Origin: Croceibacterium selenioxidans
GTDB lineage: Bacteria; Pseudomonadota; Alphaproteobacteria; Sphingomonadales; Sphingomonadaceae
Reading direction: 5' to 3'
Length of the DNA stretch: 64,000 bases
Assembly (NCBI RefSeq): GCF_018599195.1
Contig: NZ_JAHFVK010000003.1
Span: forward strand, 62,001-126,000
This document shows positions 45,019-53,718 of the stretch, one piece after another; within the stretch, counting starts at the first letter, position 1, and each line of letters begins with the position of its first letter. The notes under the pieces are model-generated. The model saw only the letters and a list, made by a program, of their open reading frames with translations. It did no database searches and was not told where the DNA came from. The translations under genes and the position numbers were made by a program.

Positions 45019-45900
45019 TCACCGCCGCATCCGAATGCGAGTTTCCAGGTCGGTTAGGCGCTGGTCGAGGTAGGCTCTATCCTGGGAAGACGCGTTAAGT
45101 TGCGCATAGGCGGCCTCCAGATGGGACAGGTCCTGATACTCAACCTGCAATTGAGCCTGGGCAGCGGTAGAAAGGCCGCTCGACGGCAGGGCGCGACCAA
45201 TCGCATCCAGGCGCGAACGGGGCGTCAGCGTTGCTCCTCCCCCGTAGTTGGTGTCTCCAAGCCTGGCGTCGAGGGCATCGAGACGGGCATCCAGATCGCT
45301 CCTCTCGCTCGAGCTGACGACGCCATCCTGCAGATATCCGGACTCCACCTGGATCAGTGCGGCATAGTCGGTCTTGAGGCGCCGGCCTTGAGTACGGGTG
45401 ACCCTGCGGTCATAGACCGCGCTATCGACGCGGCGCTCGAACTCCGCGCGCCCGTCCGCAATCTCGGCGGTTTGGGCAGTTTGCCCGTCGTCGTAAGTCC
45501 CTACGGCAAGAACCTGGGTGAGCGCGCCGTAGCGGTCAGCCAGATCGGACCTTTCTCTGGACGTAAAGCGCCGGTCGGCCCCGTAGCGGCTCTCAAGCTG
45601 CACGAGTGAGTCGTAGTCTGACTTCAATCGCGACGCGGTCTGCTGGTTCACGGCACCCGCGCGGACCTGGTTGTCGACGCGGCTCTCGAACTGGCTGCGT
45701 TGGTTGGCCAGCGGTGTTTGTCCGGCCGCCCATTGAGCTTCGATCGAAGAGGTGTTGCCCAAGCGGTCGCCGAACAGGGCGCCGAAGATAACTCCGAACG
45801 GATCCTGCTGCGGCGTTTGTTGCGTTGGGGCCTGCGCGAACGCAGGGCCAGCAGTTAGGGCTATCGCAGCTGCGACAGTAAGGGTGATAGTTTTTCGCAT
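45019..45900 (-). CDS. Secreted protein with three internal repeats
   Basis: About 293 residues. It has a signal peptide (MRKTITLTVAAAIALTAGPAFAQA) and a short Gln-rich linker. Then three related units of about 75-80 residues follow: FESRVDNQVRAGAV...LKSDYDSLVQLESRY...RSDLADRYGAL, FERRVDSAVYDRRV...LKTDYAALIQVESGY...RSDLDARLDAL, and a weaker third, LDAIGRALPSSGL...QVEYQDLSHLEAAY...YLDQRLTDL. Each is probably helical. The ATG at 45900 follows AAGG; a TTG at 45906 is an alternative. No known domain. Confidence 0.8.
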   Translation of the reverse strand: MRKTITLTVAAAIALTAGPAFAQAPTQQTPQQDPFGVIFGALFGDRLGNTSSIEAQWAAGQTPLANQRSQFESRVDNQVRAGAVNQQTASRLKSDYDSLVQLESRYGADRRFTSRERSDLADRYGALTQVLAVGTYDDGQTAQTAEIADGRAEFERRVDSAVYDRRVTRTQGRRLKTDYAALIQVESGYLQDGVVSSSERSDLDARLDALDARLGDTNYGGGATLTPRSRLDAIGRALPSSGLSTAAQAQLQVEYQDLSHLEAAYAQLNASSQDRAYLDQRLTDLETRIRMRR

Positions 45901-46081
45901 TGGCAACCTTCTCAGCTTGCCTCCCGGTCGAAAAACGACGCCTGCGCGAAAGGGTTTCCAAGGACTTGCAGAGCCGGAGAGGTCATCCTACTTCGCGACG
46001 CGCAGCGAGAAGGAGCACGTGTCGTGATCGATCGGACCAGGAATACGCCCTGTTTTGTCTCATTCGATCTCGCGAGTTCTC

Positions 46082-47653
46082 ATGTCCGCATTTCTCACGC
46101 TCGATTCTGTCTCAGCTCAAACGCCTGAACATCGGGTCCTTTTTCAGGGCCTGACCTTAGCCATAGGCGCTGAACGCGTCGGCCTGGTTGGCCGCAATGG
46201 TTCGGGCAAATCCACCCTCCTGCGTATTATTGCCGGCATGGCCGATGCCGCGACGGGTACCGTCCGGCGATCGGGGACGATCGGAATGCTGGTTCAGGAT
46301 TGGCCGCCCGACTTATCTCTCGCTGACGCGCTTGGTGTTGCCGAGGGAATGGCCGTCTTGCAGCGTGTGCTGGCGGGCGATGGAAACGTCGCGGATTTCG
46401 AGGCGGCGGACTGGGCGCTGGGATCTCGGGTAGACAGTGCGCTGGCCGACGCCGGGGTGCCCGGGTTCGCTCTTGATCGCACGATGGGATCGCTCTCGGG
46501 CGGAGAGCGCACTCGTGTGGGCATTGCCCGGCTGCTGATCGAAAAGCCCGACTTGCTGTTGCTCGATGAACCGACCAACAATCTCGATAGCGCGGGTCGC
46601 GAGGCGATCCATTCGCTGATCCGCGGTTGGAGCGGCGGGGCCCTTGTCGCCAGCCATGATCGCGAACTTCTCGAGACCATGGACCGGATCGTCGAACTCA
46701 CCTCCGTTGGCGTTCACATTGTCGGTGGAGGCTGGACAGCCTTTGCCACGCAACGCGAGGCGGAAAGGAGCAGGGTCACTCAGGACCTCGAACGCTCGGA
46801 AGCAGCGCTTCGCGAGGTGGAGCGGTCTGCCCAAAGGCAGCGCGAAGCCAAGGATCGACGAGACAAGGCGGGGAGGGCGTTCGCGGCCAAGGGCTCGGAG
46901 CCGAAGATTCTTCTGGGCGCGAAAGCCGAACGGGCTGAGAATTCCGGGGGCCGAGGGCGCCGTCTGGGCGAGCGTTTCGTCAATGAGGCAGCTGCACGGG
47001 CCGAGGAAGCCATCGCCAAGGTCGAGGTGCTTACGCCGCTGACAATCTCCTTGCCGCCCAGCGGGATTCCGTCTGGCGCGCAAATCCTCGCGCTCGAGGA
47101 GGTCGCGGTTGACCTGGGCGAACGCCGTCTCGGACCCTGGACGTTGAGCCTTCGCGGGCCTGAGCGAGTTGCGGTCTCCGGACCTAATGGCGCGGGAAAG
47201 ACCACCTTGCTCAAGATCGCGGCGGGTCTGGCCCTACCATCCAGCGGCACGGTGTGCCGTCTCGACGGTCGGATCGCCATTCTCGACCAGCACGTGACGT
47301 TGCTCGATCCCGAAGCCAGCATCCTGGCCAATTTTCGCCGCCTTAATCCGTCGCTCAACGTTCGGGATGCCTACGCCGCCTGCGCGCGTTTCGCCTTCCG
47401 CAATCGCGATGCCGAACAGCTTGTGGGCACGTTGTCGGGCGGCGAACGCCTTCGGGCAGGTCTCGCTTGCACTTTGGCTGGCGAAAGGCCGCCTTGGTTG
47501 CTCATTCTCGACGAGCCGACCAACCACCTCGATCTGGCGTCGATCGAACTGCTGGAGCAGGCGTTACGCGAATTCGACGGCGCCTTGCTGATCGTAAGCC
47601 ACGATCCTGCCTTCCTGAAGGCGGTCGGCATGGATCGTGAGTTCGGTGTTTAG
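46082..47653 (+). CDS. ABC-F family ATPase
   Basis: About 523 residues with two ATPase domains and no membrane part. The first has Walker A GRNGSGKST, signature LSGGERTRVGIA and LLLLDEPTNNLD. The second has GPNGAGKTT, LSGGERLRAGLA and LLILDEPTNHLD. ABC-F proteins (EttA, Uup and relatives) act on the ribosome. The linker between domains is Arg/Glu-rich and helical (EVERSAQRQREAKDRR), as expected. The exact subgroup cannot be told. I use the ATG at 46082. Confidence 0.9.
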   Translation: MSAFLTLDSVSAQTPEHRVLFQGLTLAIGAERVGLVGRNGSGKSTLLRIIAGMADAATGTVRRSGTIGMLVQDWPPDLSLADALGVAEGMAVLQRVLAGDGNVADFEAADWALGSRVDSALADAGVPGFALDRTMGSLSGGERTRVGIARLLIEKPDLLLLDEPTNNLDSAGREAIHSLIRGWSGGALVASHDRELLETMDRIVELTSVGVHIVGGGWTAFATQREAERSRVTQDLERSEAALREVERSAQRQREAKDRRDKAGRAFAAKGSEPKILLGAKAERAENSGGRGRRLGERFVNEAAARAEEAIAKVEVLTPLTISLPPSGIPSGAQILALEEVAVDLGERRLGPWTLSLRGPERVAVSGPNGAGKTTLLKIAAGLALPSSGTVCRLDGRIAILDQHVTLLDPEASILANFRRLNPSLNVRDAYAACARFAFRNRDAEQLVGTLSGGERLRAGLACTLAGERPPWLLILDEPTNHLDLASIELLEQALREFDGALLIVSHDPAFLKAVGMDREFGV

Positions 47654-47667
47654 CGTCGTGCCGCCCG

Positions 47668-47997
47668 TCAACTGGCCTTTGCGACCTGCGCATCATCCAG
47701 CAGCTGCTGCAGCTCGCCGGCCTGGTACATCTCCATCATGATGTCGCTGCCGCCCACGAACTCTCCCTTCACGTAAAGCTGAGGGATGGTCGGCCAGTCC
47801 GAAAACGCCTTGATGCCCTGGCGGATGTCCATGTCCTGCAGCACGTCGACGCTTTCATAGGCAACGCCGCAGTGATCGAGGATGGCGACGGCACGGCTGG
47901 AGAACCCGCACTGCGGGAACAGCGGCGTGCCCTTCATGAACAGCACGACATCGTTGTCGCCGACGATCTTGGAGAGACGCTCGTTGGTATCGGACAT
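47668..47997 (-). CDS. grxD: Monothiol glutaredoxin, Grx4 type
   Basis: A 109-residue monothiol glutaredoxin with the CGFS active site (FPQCGFSSRAVAIL) and the glutathione-binding WPTIPQLYVKGEFVGGSDI. It carries or delivers [2Fe-2S] clusters and regulates iron metabolism with BolA. It lies 37 bp after the bolA-like gene on the same strand, matching that partnership. Confidence 0.95.
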   Translation of the reverse strand: MSDTNERLSKIVGDNDVVLFMKGTPLFPQCGFSSRAVAILDHCGVAYESVDVLQDMDIRQGIKAFSDWPTIPQLYVKGEFVGGSDIMMEMYQAGELQQLLDDAQVAKAS

Positions 47998-48034
47998 GGG
48001 GCAGGGCCTGATCTGATGAAATTGAGTATGGAAG

Positions 48035-48268
48035 TCAGTTGGGAACCGAAGTGGTCAGTTGCAAGGCATGGAGCTCGCCGCCCATGCGCCCGCCGAGCGC
48101 TTCGTATACCATCTTGTGCTGTTGGATGCGGCTCTTGCCGGAAAAGGCAGCGGAGCTGACGTGGGCGCGGTAGTGGTCGCCGTCTCCAGCGAGGTCTTCG
48201 ATCACCACCTCTGCGTCAGGCAGCGCCGCCCGGATCAAGGCTTCGATTTCAGCGGCCGGCATCGCCAT
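48035..48268 (-). CDS. BolA-family protein
   Basis: A 77-residue BolA protein with the conserved VVIEDLAGDGDHYRAHVSSAAFSGKSRIQQHKMVYEAL. The conserved histidine in QQHKMVY is a cluster ligand with Grx4. It most likely forms a [2Fe-2S] heterocomplex with the Grx4 encoded next. DUF1476, BolA and Grx4 are in a row here, as in many alphaproteobacteria. Confidence 0.95.
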   Translation of the reverse strand: MAMPAAEIEALIRAALPDAEVVIEDLAGDGDHYRAHVSSAAFSGKSRIQQHKMVYEALGGRMGGELHALQLTTSVPN

Positions 48269-48278
48269 GGTCGGGCCC

Positions 48279-48602
48279 TCAGGACTCGCTCATCAGCTGG
48301 CGCTTGGCTTCGACCGACTTTTCCTCGAGCGCTACGCGCACGGCAGTTTCGTCGACATCGATGCCCGCCGCGGTGAGGTCGCCCAGCACCTTGCGGATCA
48401 CGTCCTCATCCCCGGCTTCCTCGAAGTCCGCCTGGACAACGGCCTTGGCGTAAGCTTCGGTTTCTTCGGCCGTCAGGCTCATCTTCTCGGCGGCCCAGTG
48501 CCCCAGAAGCCGGTTGCGGCGCGCAGCCACGCGGAAAGCAGTTGTCGCATCCATCGCGAACTTGGCTTCCTCGGCCCGTTCGCGATCGTTGAAGTCGGTC
48601 AT
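48279..48602 (-). CDS. DUF1476 protein, ATPase zeta-inhibitor family
   Basis: A 107-residue helical protein opening FNDRERAEEAKFAMDATTAFRVAARRNRLLGHWAAEKM. It matches DUF1476, whose Paracoccus member is the zeta subunit that inhibits the F1-ATPase. The inhibitory N-terminal region is what the match covers best. In other alphaproteobacteria the inhibitory action varies. It lies 10 bp before the BolA gene. Confidence 0.93.
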   Translation of the reverse strand: MTDFNDRERAEEAKFAMDATTAFRVAARRNRLLGHWAAEKMSLTAEETEAYAKAVVQADFEEAGDEDVIRKVLGDLTAAGIDVDETAVRVALEEKSVEAKRQLMSES

Positions 48603-48652
48603 GTCAGGATTCCCTCAAAAATGCTGCCGGAGGCGAATAGCGTTGCGCCGTG

Positions 48653-49255
48653 TCAGGCGGCAAGCCCGGTTCCGCGGGCGAGCCAGGGCTTCTCCGCCTC
48701 CAAGCGTGCTTCGTATTCCGCGATCGCGGCGTCGCGCGCCAGCGTCAGGCCCACCTCGTCGAGGCCGTTCACCAGGCAATGCTTGCGGAACGGGTCGATC
48801 TCGAACGTGAAACGATCCTGGAACGGCGTAGTGACCGTCTGGTGTTCAAGGTCGATCGTCACGGGGTCCGTCTCTGCCACCTCAAGCAGCCGGTCGACCT
48901 GTTCTTGCGGCAGAACCACGGTGAGAATGCCGTTCTTGAACGCGTTGCCAGAGAAAATGTCCGAAAAGCTCGGCGCGATCACCGCCTTTACGCCCATGTC
49001 GAGCAAGGCCCAGGCGGCGTGTTCGCGGCTCGAGCCGCAGCCGAAATTGTCGCCCGCGACGATGATCGGCGCGCGTGCGAATTCGGGCTTGTCGAAGATG
49101 TTGTTCGGATCTTCGCGCACGGCTTCAAACGCACCGCGCCCGAGGCCTTCGCGGCTGACCGTCTTGAGCCAGCGGGCGGGAATGATCAGGTCTGTGTCAA
49201 TGTTCTTGCGGCCGAACGGGATCGCACGGCCGGAAACTTCACGGACGGCTTCCAT
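48653..49255 (-). CDS. leuD: 3-isopropylmalate dehydratase small subunit
   Basis: A 200-residue swivel-domain subunit that pairs with LeuC for leucine synthesis. Signature residues include [22 protein letters not shown], and [32 protein letters not shown]. Its start overlaps the stop of the 53-residue gene by one base. leuC lies upstream on the same strand, separated by two other genes, an unusual but seen arrangement. Confidence 0.95.
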   Translation of the reverse strand: MEAVREVSGRAIPFGRKNIDTDLIIPARWLKTVSREGLGRGAFEAVREDPNNIFDKPEFARAPIIVAGDNFGCGSSREHAAWALLDMGVKAVIAPSFSDIFSGNAFKNGILTVVLPQEQVDRLLEVAETDPVTIDLEHQTVTTPFQDRFTFEIDPFRKHCLVNGLDEVGLTLARDAAIAEYEARLEAEKPWLARGTGLAA

Positions 49256-49416
49256 CAGTCGGTCTCCGGCGGCTCGCCGCTAGGGATCGTGGGAGCTTTC
49301 TGGCCCTGCTTGGCCTTTTCCTTGCGGCGGTTGACGTAGAGCAGGGCGGCGGCAACCGCGGCCGACCCAATCGCTCCGGCAATGGCCGCATGGCCCGAGT
49401 TGAGACGCTTGGTCAT
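49255..49416 (-). CDS. Small single-helix membrane protein
   Basis: A 53-residue protein. A membrane helix (about 10-27, [21 protein letters not shown]) is followed by a basic cytoplasmic tail ([12 protein letters not shown]) and a Pro/Glu-rich end. The ATG at 49416 follows GAAAGGAAC; the frame opens at 49452. It is coupled by a TGATG overlap to leuD. No known role. Confidence 0.65.
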   Translation of the reverse strand: MTKRLNSGHAAIAGAIGSAAVAAALLYVNRRKEKAKQGQKAPTIPSGEPPETD

Positions 49417-49455
49417 GTTCCTTTCAATGGGGCGAGCGCTCCCCAGAGGCAAGCC

Positions 49456-49947
49456 TCATCGGAGAAATTCGCCTAATGCGCTCCACAGCTTTTCCTTCTC
49501 TCCGAGCGGCATCGCAGCATGGGCCGGGCTCGAAGAGGGCAGGGCGATCAGCGCGAGCCCGCTGCCGGCGAGCTGGGGCATACCTATCCTTGCCGACGTC
49601 TTTCCGTTGAACCCAACCGCCCGAAGGTCGGGCAAGGATGCCGCCAGGTCCCGCAACTGCGTGGGCTCGGCGTCCCGGATAGAGGCATCGAGGCTGCCTT
49701 GGCGTCTGGCGGACGCTACCGTGTCCCAGAGGCCGACTTTCGCGCGGAGCAGAGCCGCTAGACGATCCTCGTAGTCGAGCGGCACAAGCTCGGTTCCGAT
49801 GGCCTTCCCGATAAGATGCCAGAAACGGTTCTGCGGGTGCGCGTAGTAGCGACTGACGGCCAATGACGCCTCGCCCGGCAGGCTGCCTAGGACGAGCAGG
49901 CGGGTGTCGGGTGCCACGACGGGCGCGAAGGAGGACTTGCGGATCAC
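49456..49947 (-). CDS. DNA-deoxyinosine glycosylase (HDG, UDG superfamily)
   Basis: A 163-residue protein that excises hypoxanthine (deaminated adenine) from DNA, by family. It has the UDG-fold motifs: VLGSLPGEASLAVSRYYAHPQNRFWHLIG near the start, GLWDTVASARRQGSLDASI, and PSSSPAHAAMPLGEK near the end. These fit family 6 rather than UDG or MUG. It lies between leuC and leuD on the same strand. Confidence 0.88.
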   Translation of the reverse strand: MIRKSSFAPVVAPDTRLLVLGSLPGEASLAVSRYYAHPQNRFWHLIGKAIGTELVPLDYEDRLAALLRAKVGLWDTVASARRQGSLDASIRDAEPTQLRDLAASLPDLRAVGFNGKTSARIGMPQLAGSGLALIALPSSSPAHAAMPLGEKEKLWSALGEFLR

Positions 49948-50061
49948 GGATCGCCCCGGATCATCGCCTGATCGAAGCGGAATGGAAAGGGCGGCTATGA
50001 GCTGGCTCCAACCGCTGACCTATCGCGAGACGCCTGGCTTCAAATTCTGAGAAAGTCAGAT

Positions 50062-50089
50062 GGGGACGGTAAACTGAGCTGCCGTCCCC
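50062..50089 (-). terminator. Probable terminator after leuC
   Basis: GGGGACGG (50062-50069) pairs with CCGTCCCC (50082-50089) over a 12-base loop, downstream of leuC on the minus strand. After it, the minus strand reads ATCTGACTTTCTC, so there is no clean T-tract. It may be Rho-assisted. Confidence 0.5.
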
Positions 50090-50104
50090 GCTCGATCAGG
50101 GCTG

Positions 50105-51535
50105 TCAGACCAGTTCGCGCACGTCCGTCAGCTTGCCGGTCACTGCCGCAGCGGCCGCCATCGCAGGGCTTACCAAGTGCGTCCTCGCGCCCGGGCCCTG
50201 ACGACCGACGAAGTTGCGGTTGCTGGTCGAAGCGCAGCGCTCCCCCGGGGGAACCTTGTCCGGGTTCATGCCGAGGCAGGCCGAGCAGCCCGGTTCTCTC
50301 CATTCGAGGCCGGCTCCAATGAAGACCTTGTCGAGCCCTTCGGCTTCGGCCTGTTCCTTCACCAATCCTGAGCCCGGGACGACAATGGCCCACTTGACGT
50401 TTGACGCCTTGTGACGGCCCTTGAGCACCGCTGCGGCGGCGCGCAAGTCCTCGATCCGGCTGTTGGTGCAGCTGCCGATGAAGACGTTCTGAACTTCGAC
50501 CTCGTCCATCCGCTGACCGGGCGCGAGGCCCATGTAATCGAGGCTGGCCTGGGCGGCCTTCTGCTTGGACGGATCGGCAAAGCTCGATGGATCGGGAACG
50601 ACGCCACCGATTGCGACGGTGTCTTCAGGGCTGGTGCCCCAGGTCACGGTCGGCTCGATGTCGGCGGCGTTGATGACCACCGACTTGTCGAAAACTGCGC
50701 CTTCGTCGGTCTTGAGCGTGCGCCAATAGGCGACCGCCTGATCCCACTCCGCGCCCTTGGGCGAGAAGGGGCGGCCCTTGAGATACGCAAACGTGGTGTC
50801 GTCGGGCGCGATCAGCCCGGCGCGAGCGCCGCCTTCGATGCTCATGTTGCAGACCGTCAGGCGGCCTTCGACGCTCATCTCCTCGAACACCTTGCCACGG
50901 TATTCAATCACGTAGCCGGTGCCGCCGGCCGTGCCGATTACGCCGATGATGTGGAGAATCAAGTCCTTCGAGGTGATGCCCGGACCCAGGTCACCTTCGA
51001 CACGCACTTCCATCGTCCTGGACTGCTTGAGCAGCAGGGTCTGGGTGGCGAGCACATGCTCAACCTCGCTCGTGCCAATTCCGAACGCCAGCGCACCGAC
51101 GCCGCCATGCGCCGCCGTGTGACTGTCGCCGCACACGATCGTAGTGCCCGGGAGGGAGAAGCCCTGCTCCGGCCCGACGACGTGGACGATGCCTTGCTCC
51201 CGCGCTGTCGCGCCGAAGTAGCGTACGCCGAATTCGGGTGCGTTGTGTTCCAGCGCTTCGAGCTGCTGAGCGCTTTCCAGATCGGCGATCGGTATCCGCT
51301 TGCCGGCGGCGTCGAGGCGCGCGGTGGTCGGCAGGTTATGGTCGGGCACGGCGAGCGTGAGTTCGGGCCGGCGGACTTTGCGCCCGTTCAGCCGCAGCGC
51401 TTCGAACGCCTGCGGGCTGGTGACTTCGTGGACCAGGTGCCGGTCGATGAAGATCAGCGAGGTGCCATCGTCGCGCCGTTCGATCACGTGCGCGTCCCAG
51501 ATCTTTTCGTAGAGGGTGCGAGGTTTGGAGGCCAT
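50105..51535 (-). CDS. leuC: 3-isopropylmalate dehydratase large subunit
   Basis: A 476-residue aconitase-family enzyme with a [4Fe-4S] cluster, isomerising 2- to 3-isopropylmalate. Cluster cysteines are in [12 protein letters not shown] and [10 protein letters not shown]. The [16 protein letters not shown] and [32 protein letters not shown] segments are characteristic. LeuD lies nearby. The long opposite-strand frame over it is a shadow. Confidence 0.96.
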   Translation of the reverse strand: MASKPRTLYEKIWDAHVIERRDDGTSLIFIDRHLVHEVTSPQAFEALRLNGRKVRRPELTLAVPDHNLPTTARLDAAGKRIPIADLESAQQLEALEHNAPEFGVRYFGATAREQGIVHVVGPEQGFSLPGTTIVCGDSHTAAHGGVGALAFGIGTSEVEHVLATQTLLLKQSRTMEVRVEGDLGPGITSKDLILHIIGVIGTAGGTGYVIEYRGKVFEEMSVEGRLTVCNMSIEGGARAGLIAPDDTTFAYLKGRPFSPKGAEWDQAVAYWRTLKTDEGAVFDKSVVINAADIEPTVTWGTSPEDTVAIGGVVPDPSSFADPSKQKAAQASLDYMGLAPGQRMDEVEVQNVFIGSCTNSRIEDLRAAAAVLKGRHKASNVKWAIVVPGSGLVKEQAEAEGLDKVFIGAGLEWREPGCSACLGMNPDKVPPGERCASTSNRNFVGRQGPGARTHLVSPAMAAAAAVTGKLTDVRELV

Positions 51536-51611
51536 GCCCCGCAGTTACGCACGACGGCGCGCAATTCAAGCGGGGCTGTCTTTGATCGGCCAAAGTTCCT
51601 ATTTAGACGGC

Positions 51612-52130
51612 ATGGATTGGTTGACTCCTCTCGCCGTCGTAATGGCCACCATCGCGCTGATGGAATGGGTCGCGTGGGCAAGCCACAAATATGTGATGCA
51701 CGGCTTCGCCTGGGCCTGGCACCGCGACCATCACGAGCCGCACGGCAACATTCTCGAGAAGAACGACCGCTTCGCCCTGGTGGGCGCGGCGATGAGCATT
51801 TCGATGTTTGCGCTCGGCAGCCCAATGATCCTGGGGGCGCGCGCCTGGTGGCCCGGGACGTGGATCGGGTTGGGGATACTCGGCTATGGGATCATCTACA
51901 CGCTGGTGCACGACGGTCTCGTCCACCAGCGCTGGTTCCGTTACGTGCCACGGCGCGGCTATCTCAAGCGGCTGGTGCAGGCGCATAAGCTCCACCATGC
52001 GACGGTCGGCAAGGAGGGCGGGGTGAGTTTCGGCTTCGTCTGGGCACGCGATCCGGTGCGGTTGAAGGCTGAACTCAAGCGCCAGCGCGAGGCGGGCGTG
52101 ATTCAGGTGCAAGAAGCAACGGAGCTCTAA
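51612..52130 (+). CDS. crtZ: Beta-carotene hydroxylase
   Basis: A 172-residue di-iron membrane hydroxylase that adds 3-OH groups to beta-carotene, giving zeaxanthin. The histidine clusters are HKYVMH, HRDHHEPH, HDGLVH and HKLHH. It has four membrane helices. The ATG at 51612 begins MDWLTPLAVVMA; the frame opens earlier at 51516, overlapping leuC's start. It is alone here; the other crt genes lie elsewhere. It fits a yellow-orange sphingomonad. Confidence 0.95.
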   Translation: MDWLTPLAVVMATIALMEWVAWASHKYVMHGFAWAWHRDHHEPHGNILEKNDRFALVGAAMSISMFALGSPMILGARAWWPGTWIGLGILGYGIIYTLVHDGLVHQRWFRYVPRRGYLKRLVQAHKLHHATVGKEGGVSFGFVWARDPVRLKAELKRQREAGVIQVQEATEL

Positions 52131-52534
52131 CCCGCCGCGATCCGAGCGGCGTGCTGCTTCACCAGAGCGATCATGTTCGGCACGCCTTGGGTACGGTTGG
52201 AGCTGAGCTGGTTCCGCAGGTCGAATGGTTCGAGCGCCGCCGTGATGTCCATTGCCGCGACCTCAGCGGCCGGCTTGTCCTGCACAGCCGAGATCACCAA
52301 CGCCACGATCCCCTTGGTGATCGCGGCGTTGCTGTCGGCGAGGAAGTGGAGCTTGCCGTCCTGCTCGGTCGGATAGACCCAGACGCTGGCCGAGCAGCCC
52401 CTTACCGTAGTCGCGTCGGTCTTGAGCGGCTGGGGCATTTCGTCGAGCTCGCGGCCCAGTTCGATCAGCAGCCGGTATCGTTCGTCGGCGTCGAGAAATT
52501 CGTACTCTTCGAGAATGTCGGCTAGGGAGCGCAT
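52127..52534 (-). CDS. sufE: SufE-family cysteine desulfuration protein
   Basis: A 135-residue protein that receives sulfane sulfur from SufS on a conserved cysteine (TVRGCSASVWV) for iron-sulfur cluster assembly. It also has DERYRLLIELGREL and SNRTQGVPNMIALVK. It lies 24 bp after the last gene of the enlarged psp operon on the same strand. It converges with crtZ with a 4-base overlap. Confidence 0.93.
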   Translation of the reverse strand: MRSLADILEEYEFLDADERYRLLIELGRELDEMPQPLKTDATTVRGCSASVWVYPTEQDGKLHFLADSNAAITKGIVALVISAVQDKPAAEVAAMDITAALEPFDLRNQLSSNRTQGVPNMIALVKQHAARIAAG

Positions 52535-52558
52535 GACGCGCCCCCTAGCGCATATTGC

Positions 52559-52795
52559 TTACAGGTCCACCCCACTGGCGATGGCTTCCAGCTTGCGGAT
52601 GCGTTCCTTGAGGTCGGCGATCTCGATCCGTGCGGCGCCTTCGCGGGCGCCGCCTTCGATCTCGCGCTTGCCGTGCCCTGTTTCAAGCTCACGGGACTTA
52701 AGCTCCAGCCAATCCTGCCAGCCCTTGAGCAAGGTGATGGCCACGACCAGCAGACCCGAGAGGGCAGTGGCGGCGATCAACAGTTCCTGACTCAT
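52559..52795 (-). CDS. PspB-like tandem protein 8 (most divergent)
   Basis: A 78-residue protein: one N-terminal membrane helix (AATALSGLLVVAITLL), a basic/acidic coiled coil, and a C-terminal RIEIADLKERIRKLEAIASGVDL. It keeps only the beginning of the shared motif (E-R-I-R-K-L-E-x-I) and has lost the Q-I-E-A-L-R part. It is the last of eight similar genes after pspC, 26 bp after the seventh. Probably a membrane protein of the Psp response. Confidence 0.75.
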   Translation of the reverse strand: MSQELLIAATALSGLLVVAITLLKGWQDWLELKSRELETGHGKREIEGGAREGAARIEIADLKERIRKLEAIASGVDL

Positions 52796-52821
52796 CTCGA
52801 GTTCTCCCCTGCCTCTCGCGC

Positions 52822-53079
52822 CTATTTCTCGCGGAGGCTGTCTATTTCAGCCGAAAGCCGTTTCGTCTCGCGGTCCTCGGTGGCGATCCGTTCGAGAACC
52901 TTTACTCGCTCGCGCAGTTCGAGAACCTCGCGCTTGAGCTCTGCATCTTCGCGCGGCAGCGGTTTCTCGTTGCCCATGGCGTCGGTCGTAATGCCGTGCC
53001 GGGCGCGGTGCCTCGTCTTGATGACCTCGGCGAAAGCTAGGATCGCAACGATTACAATAATGGCGGTCCACATGTTCAT
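52822..53079 (-). CDS. PspB-like tandem protein 7
   Basis: An 85-residue protein with an N-terminal helix (MNMWTAIIVIVAILAFAEVI). A basic segment, RHRARHG, precedes a coiled coil with RERVKVLERIATEDRETKRLSAEIDSLREK. The motif is kept but changed at the T-D-x-G turn. Its start overlaps the stop of protein 6 by 4 bases, implying coupled translation. Confidence 0.78.
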   Translation of the reverse strand: MNMWTAIIVIVAILAFAEVIKTRHRARHGITTDAMGNEKPLPREDAELKREVLELRERVKVLERIATEDRETKRLSAEIDSLREK

Positions 53080-53414
53080 TGCACATTCCCCTTGTCCGAC
53101 CGCAGGCTCTCGATCTCATGGCCGAGGCGGTAGCCGCTGTCGGTGACGATGCGTTCGACGTTGATCAGGCGATCCTGCAGCGAGCCGATCTCGGCCCGTA
53201 GCTGGGCGTTCTCCTGCGTAAGAAGCTTCACGCGCTCCATCGCCTCGGTGGTCACCGCCGGTTTCAGCGATTGGCCCCACATACCTTCCAGCGGATAGCC
53301 GTGCTTGATCTTCAGGCGGGTGTTGTGGACCGAGGCGAGAATTCCCGCGGCTCCGAGCAACAGGCCGCCCCCGACTACCCAGGGAAGGTACTGAAGAAGA
53401 TCCATCGGATTCAT
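53076..53414 (-). CDS. PspB-like tandem protein 6
   Basis: A 112-residue protein. It has a membrane helix (LPWVVGGGLLLGAAGILASV), then a linker that includes YPLEGMWGQSLKP, then a coiled coil ending QDRLINVERIVTDSGYRLGHEIESLRSDKG. The linker makes it the longest of the set. The start overlaps the stop of protein 5 by one base. Confidence 0.78.
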   Translation of the reverse strand: MNPMDLLQYLPWVVGGGLLLGAAGILASVHNTRLKIKHGYPLEGMWGQSLKPAVTTEAMERVKLLTQENAQLRAEIGSLQDRLINVERIVTDSGYRLGHEIESLRSDKGNVQ

Positions 53415-53716
53415 CAGGCGCGCTCCTCTGCCTTGAATTGGACTGTCTCGACGGGCGTACCGCGCAAGTCCTCGATGCTCTGGGCGAGGTCGGCGCCCTT
53501 ATCCGTGGCGATGCGCTCCAGCACGCGGACGCGGGCTTCGAGCCGCTCGACATGGGCTGCGTATTGCGCGGCCTTCTCGGCCGTGCTGTCAGCGGTCACG
53601 CCGACCTGCCGTTCCTTGAAGGCCATGAAGCGCTTGAACGCCTCGCCTAGGGTTATGATCACGGCGAGCACGATGCCGCCCAGGACCACAGCCGCAATGG
53701 TTTCACCCGGTCCCAT
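53414..53716 (-). CDS. PspB-like tandem protein 5
   Basis: A 100-residue protein with an N-terminal helix (AAVVLGGIVLAVIITLGEA). Its Ala/Glu-rich STAEKAAQYAAHVERLE is nearly the same as in protein 4, and it ends RVRVLERIATDKGADLAQSIEDLRG. It starts 2 bp after the stop of protein 4. The middle repeat with protein 4 suggests a recent duplication. Confidence 0.8.
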   Translation of the reverse strand: MGPGETIAAVVLGGIVLAVIITLGEAFKRFMAFKERQVGVTADSTAEKAAQYAAHVERLEARVRVLERIATDKGADLAQSIEDLRGTPVETVQFKAEERA

Positions 53717-53718
53717 CG

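Noticed and set aside
49997-50050. 17-codon frame MSWLQPLTYRETPGFKF as a leader peptide
   Set aside because: It is on the strand opposite leuC, has no gene following it and holds no leucine run; it is unlikely to be an attenuator.
50411-51988. 525-residue open frame on the plus strand opposite leuC, running into crtZ
   Set aside because: Shadow of leuC; crtZ is read in another frame.
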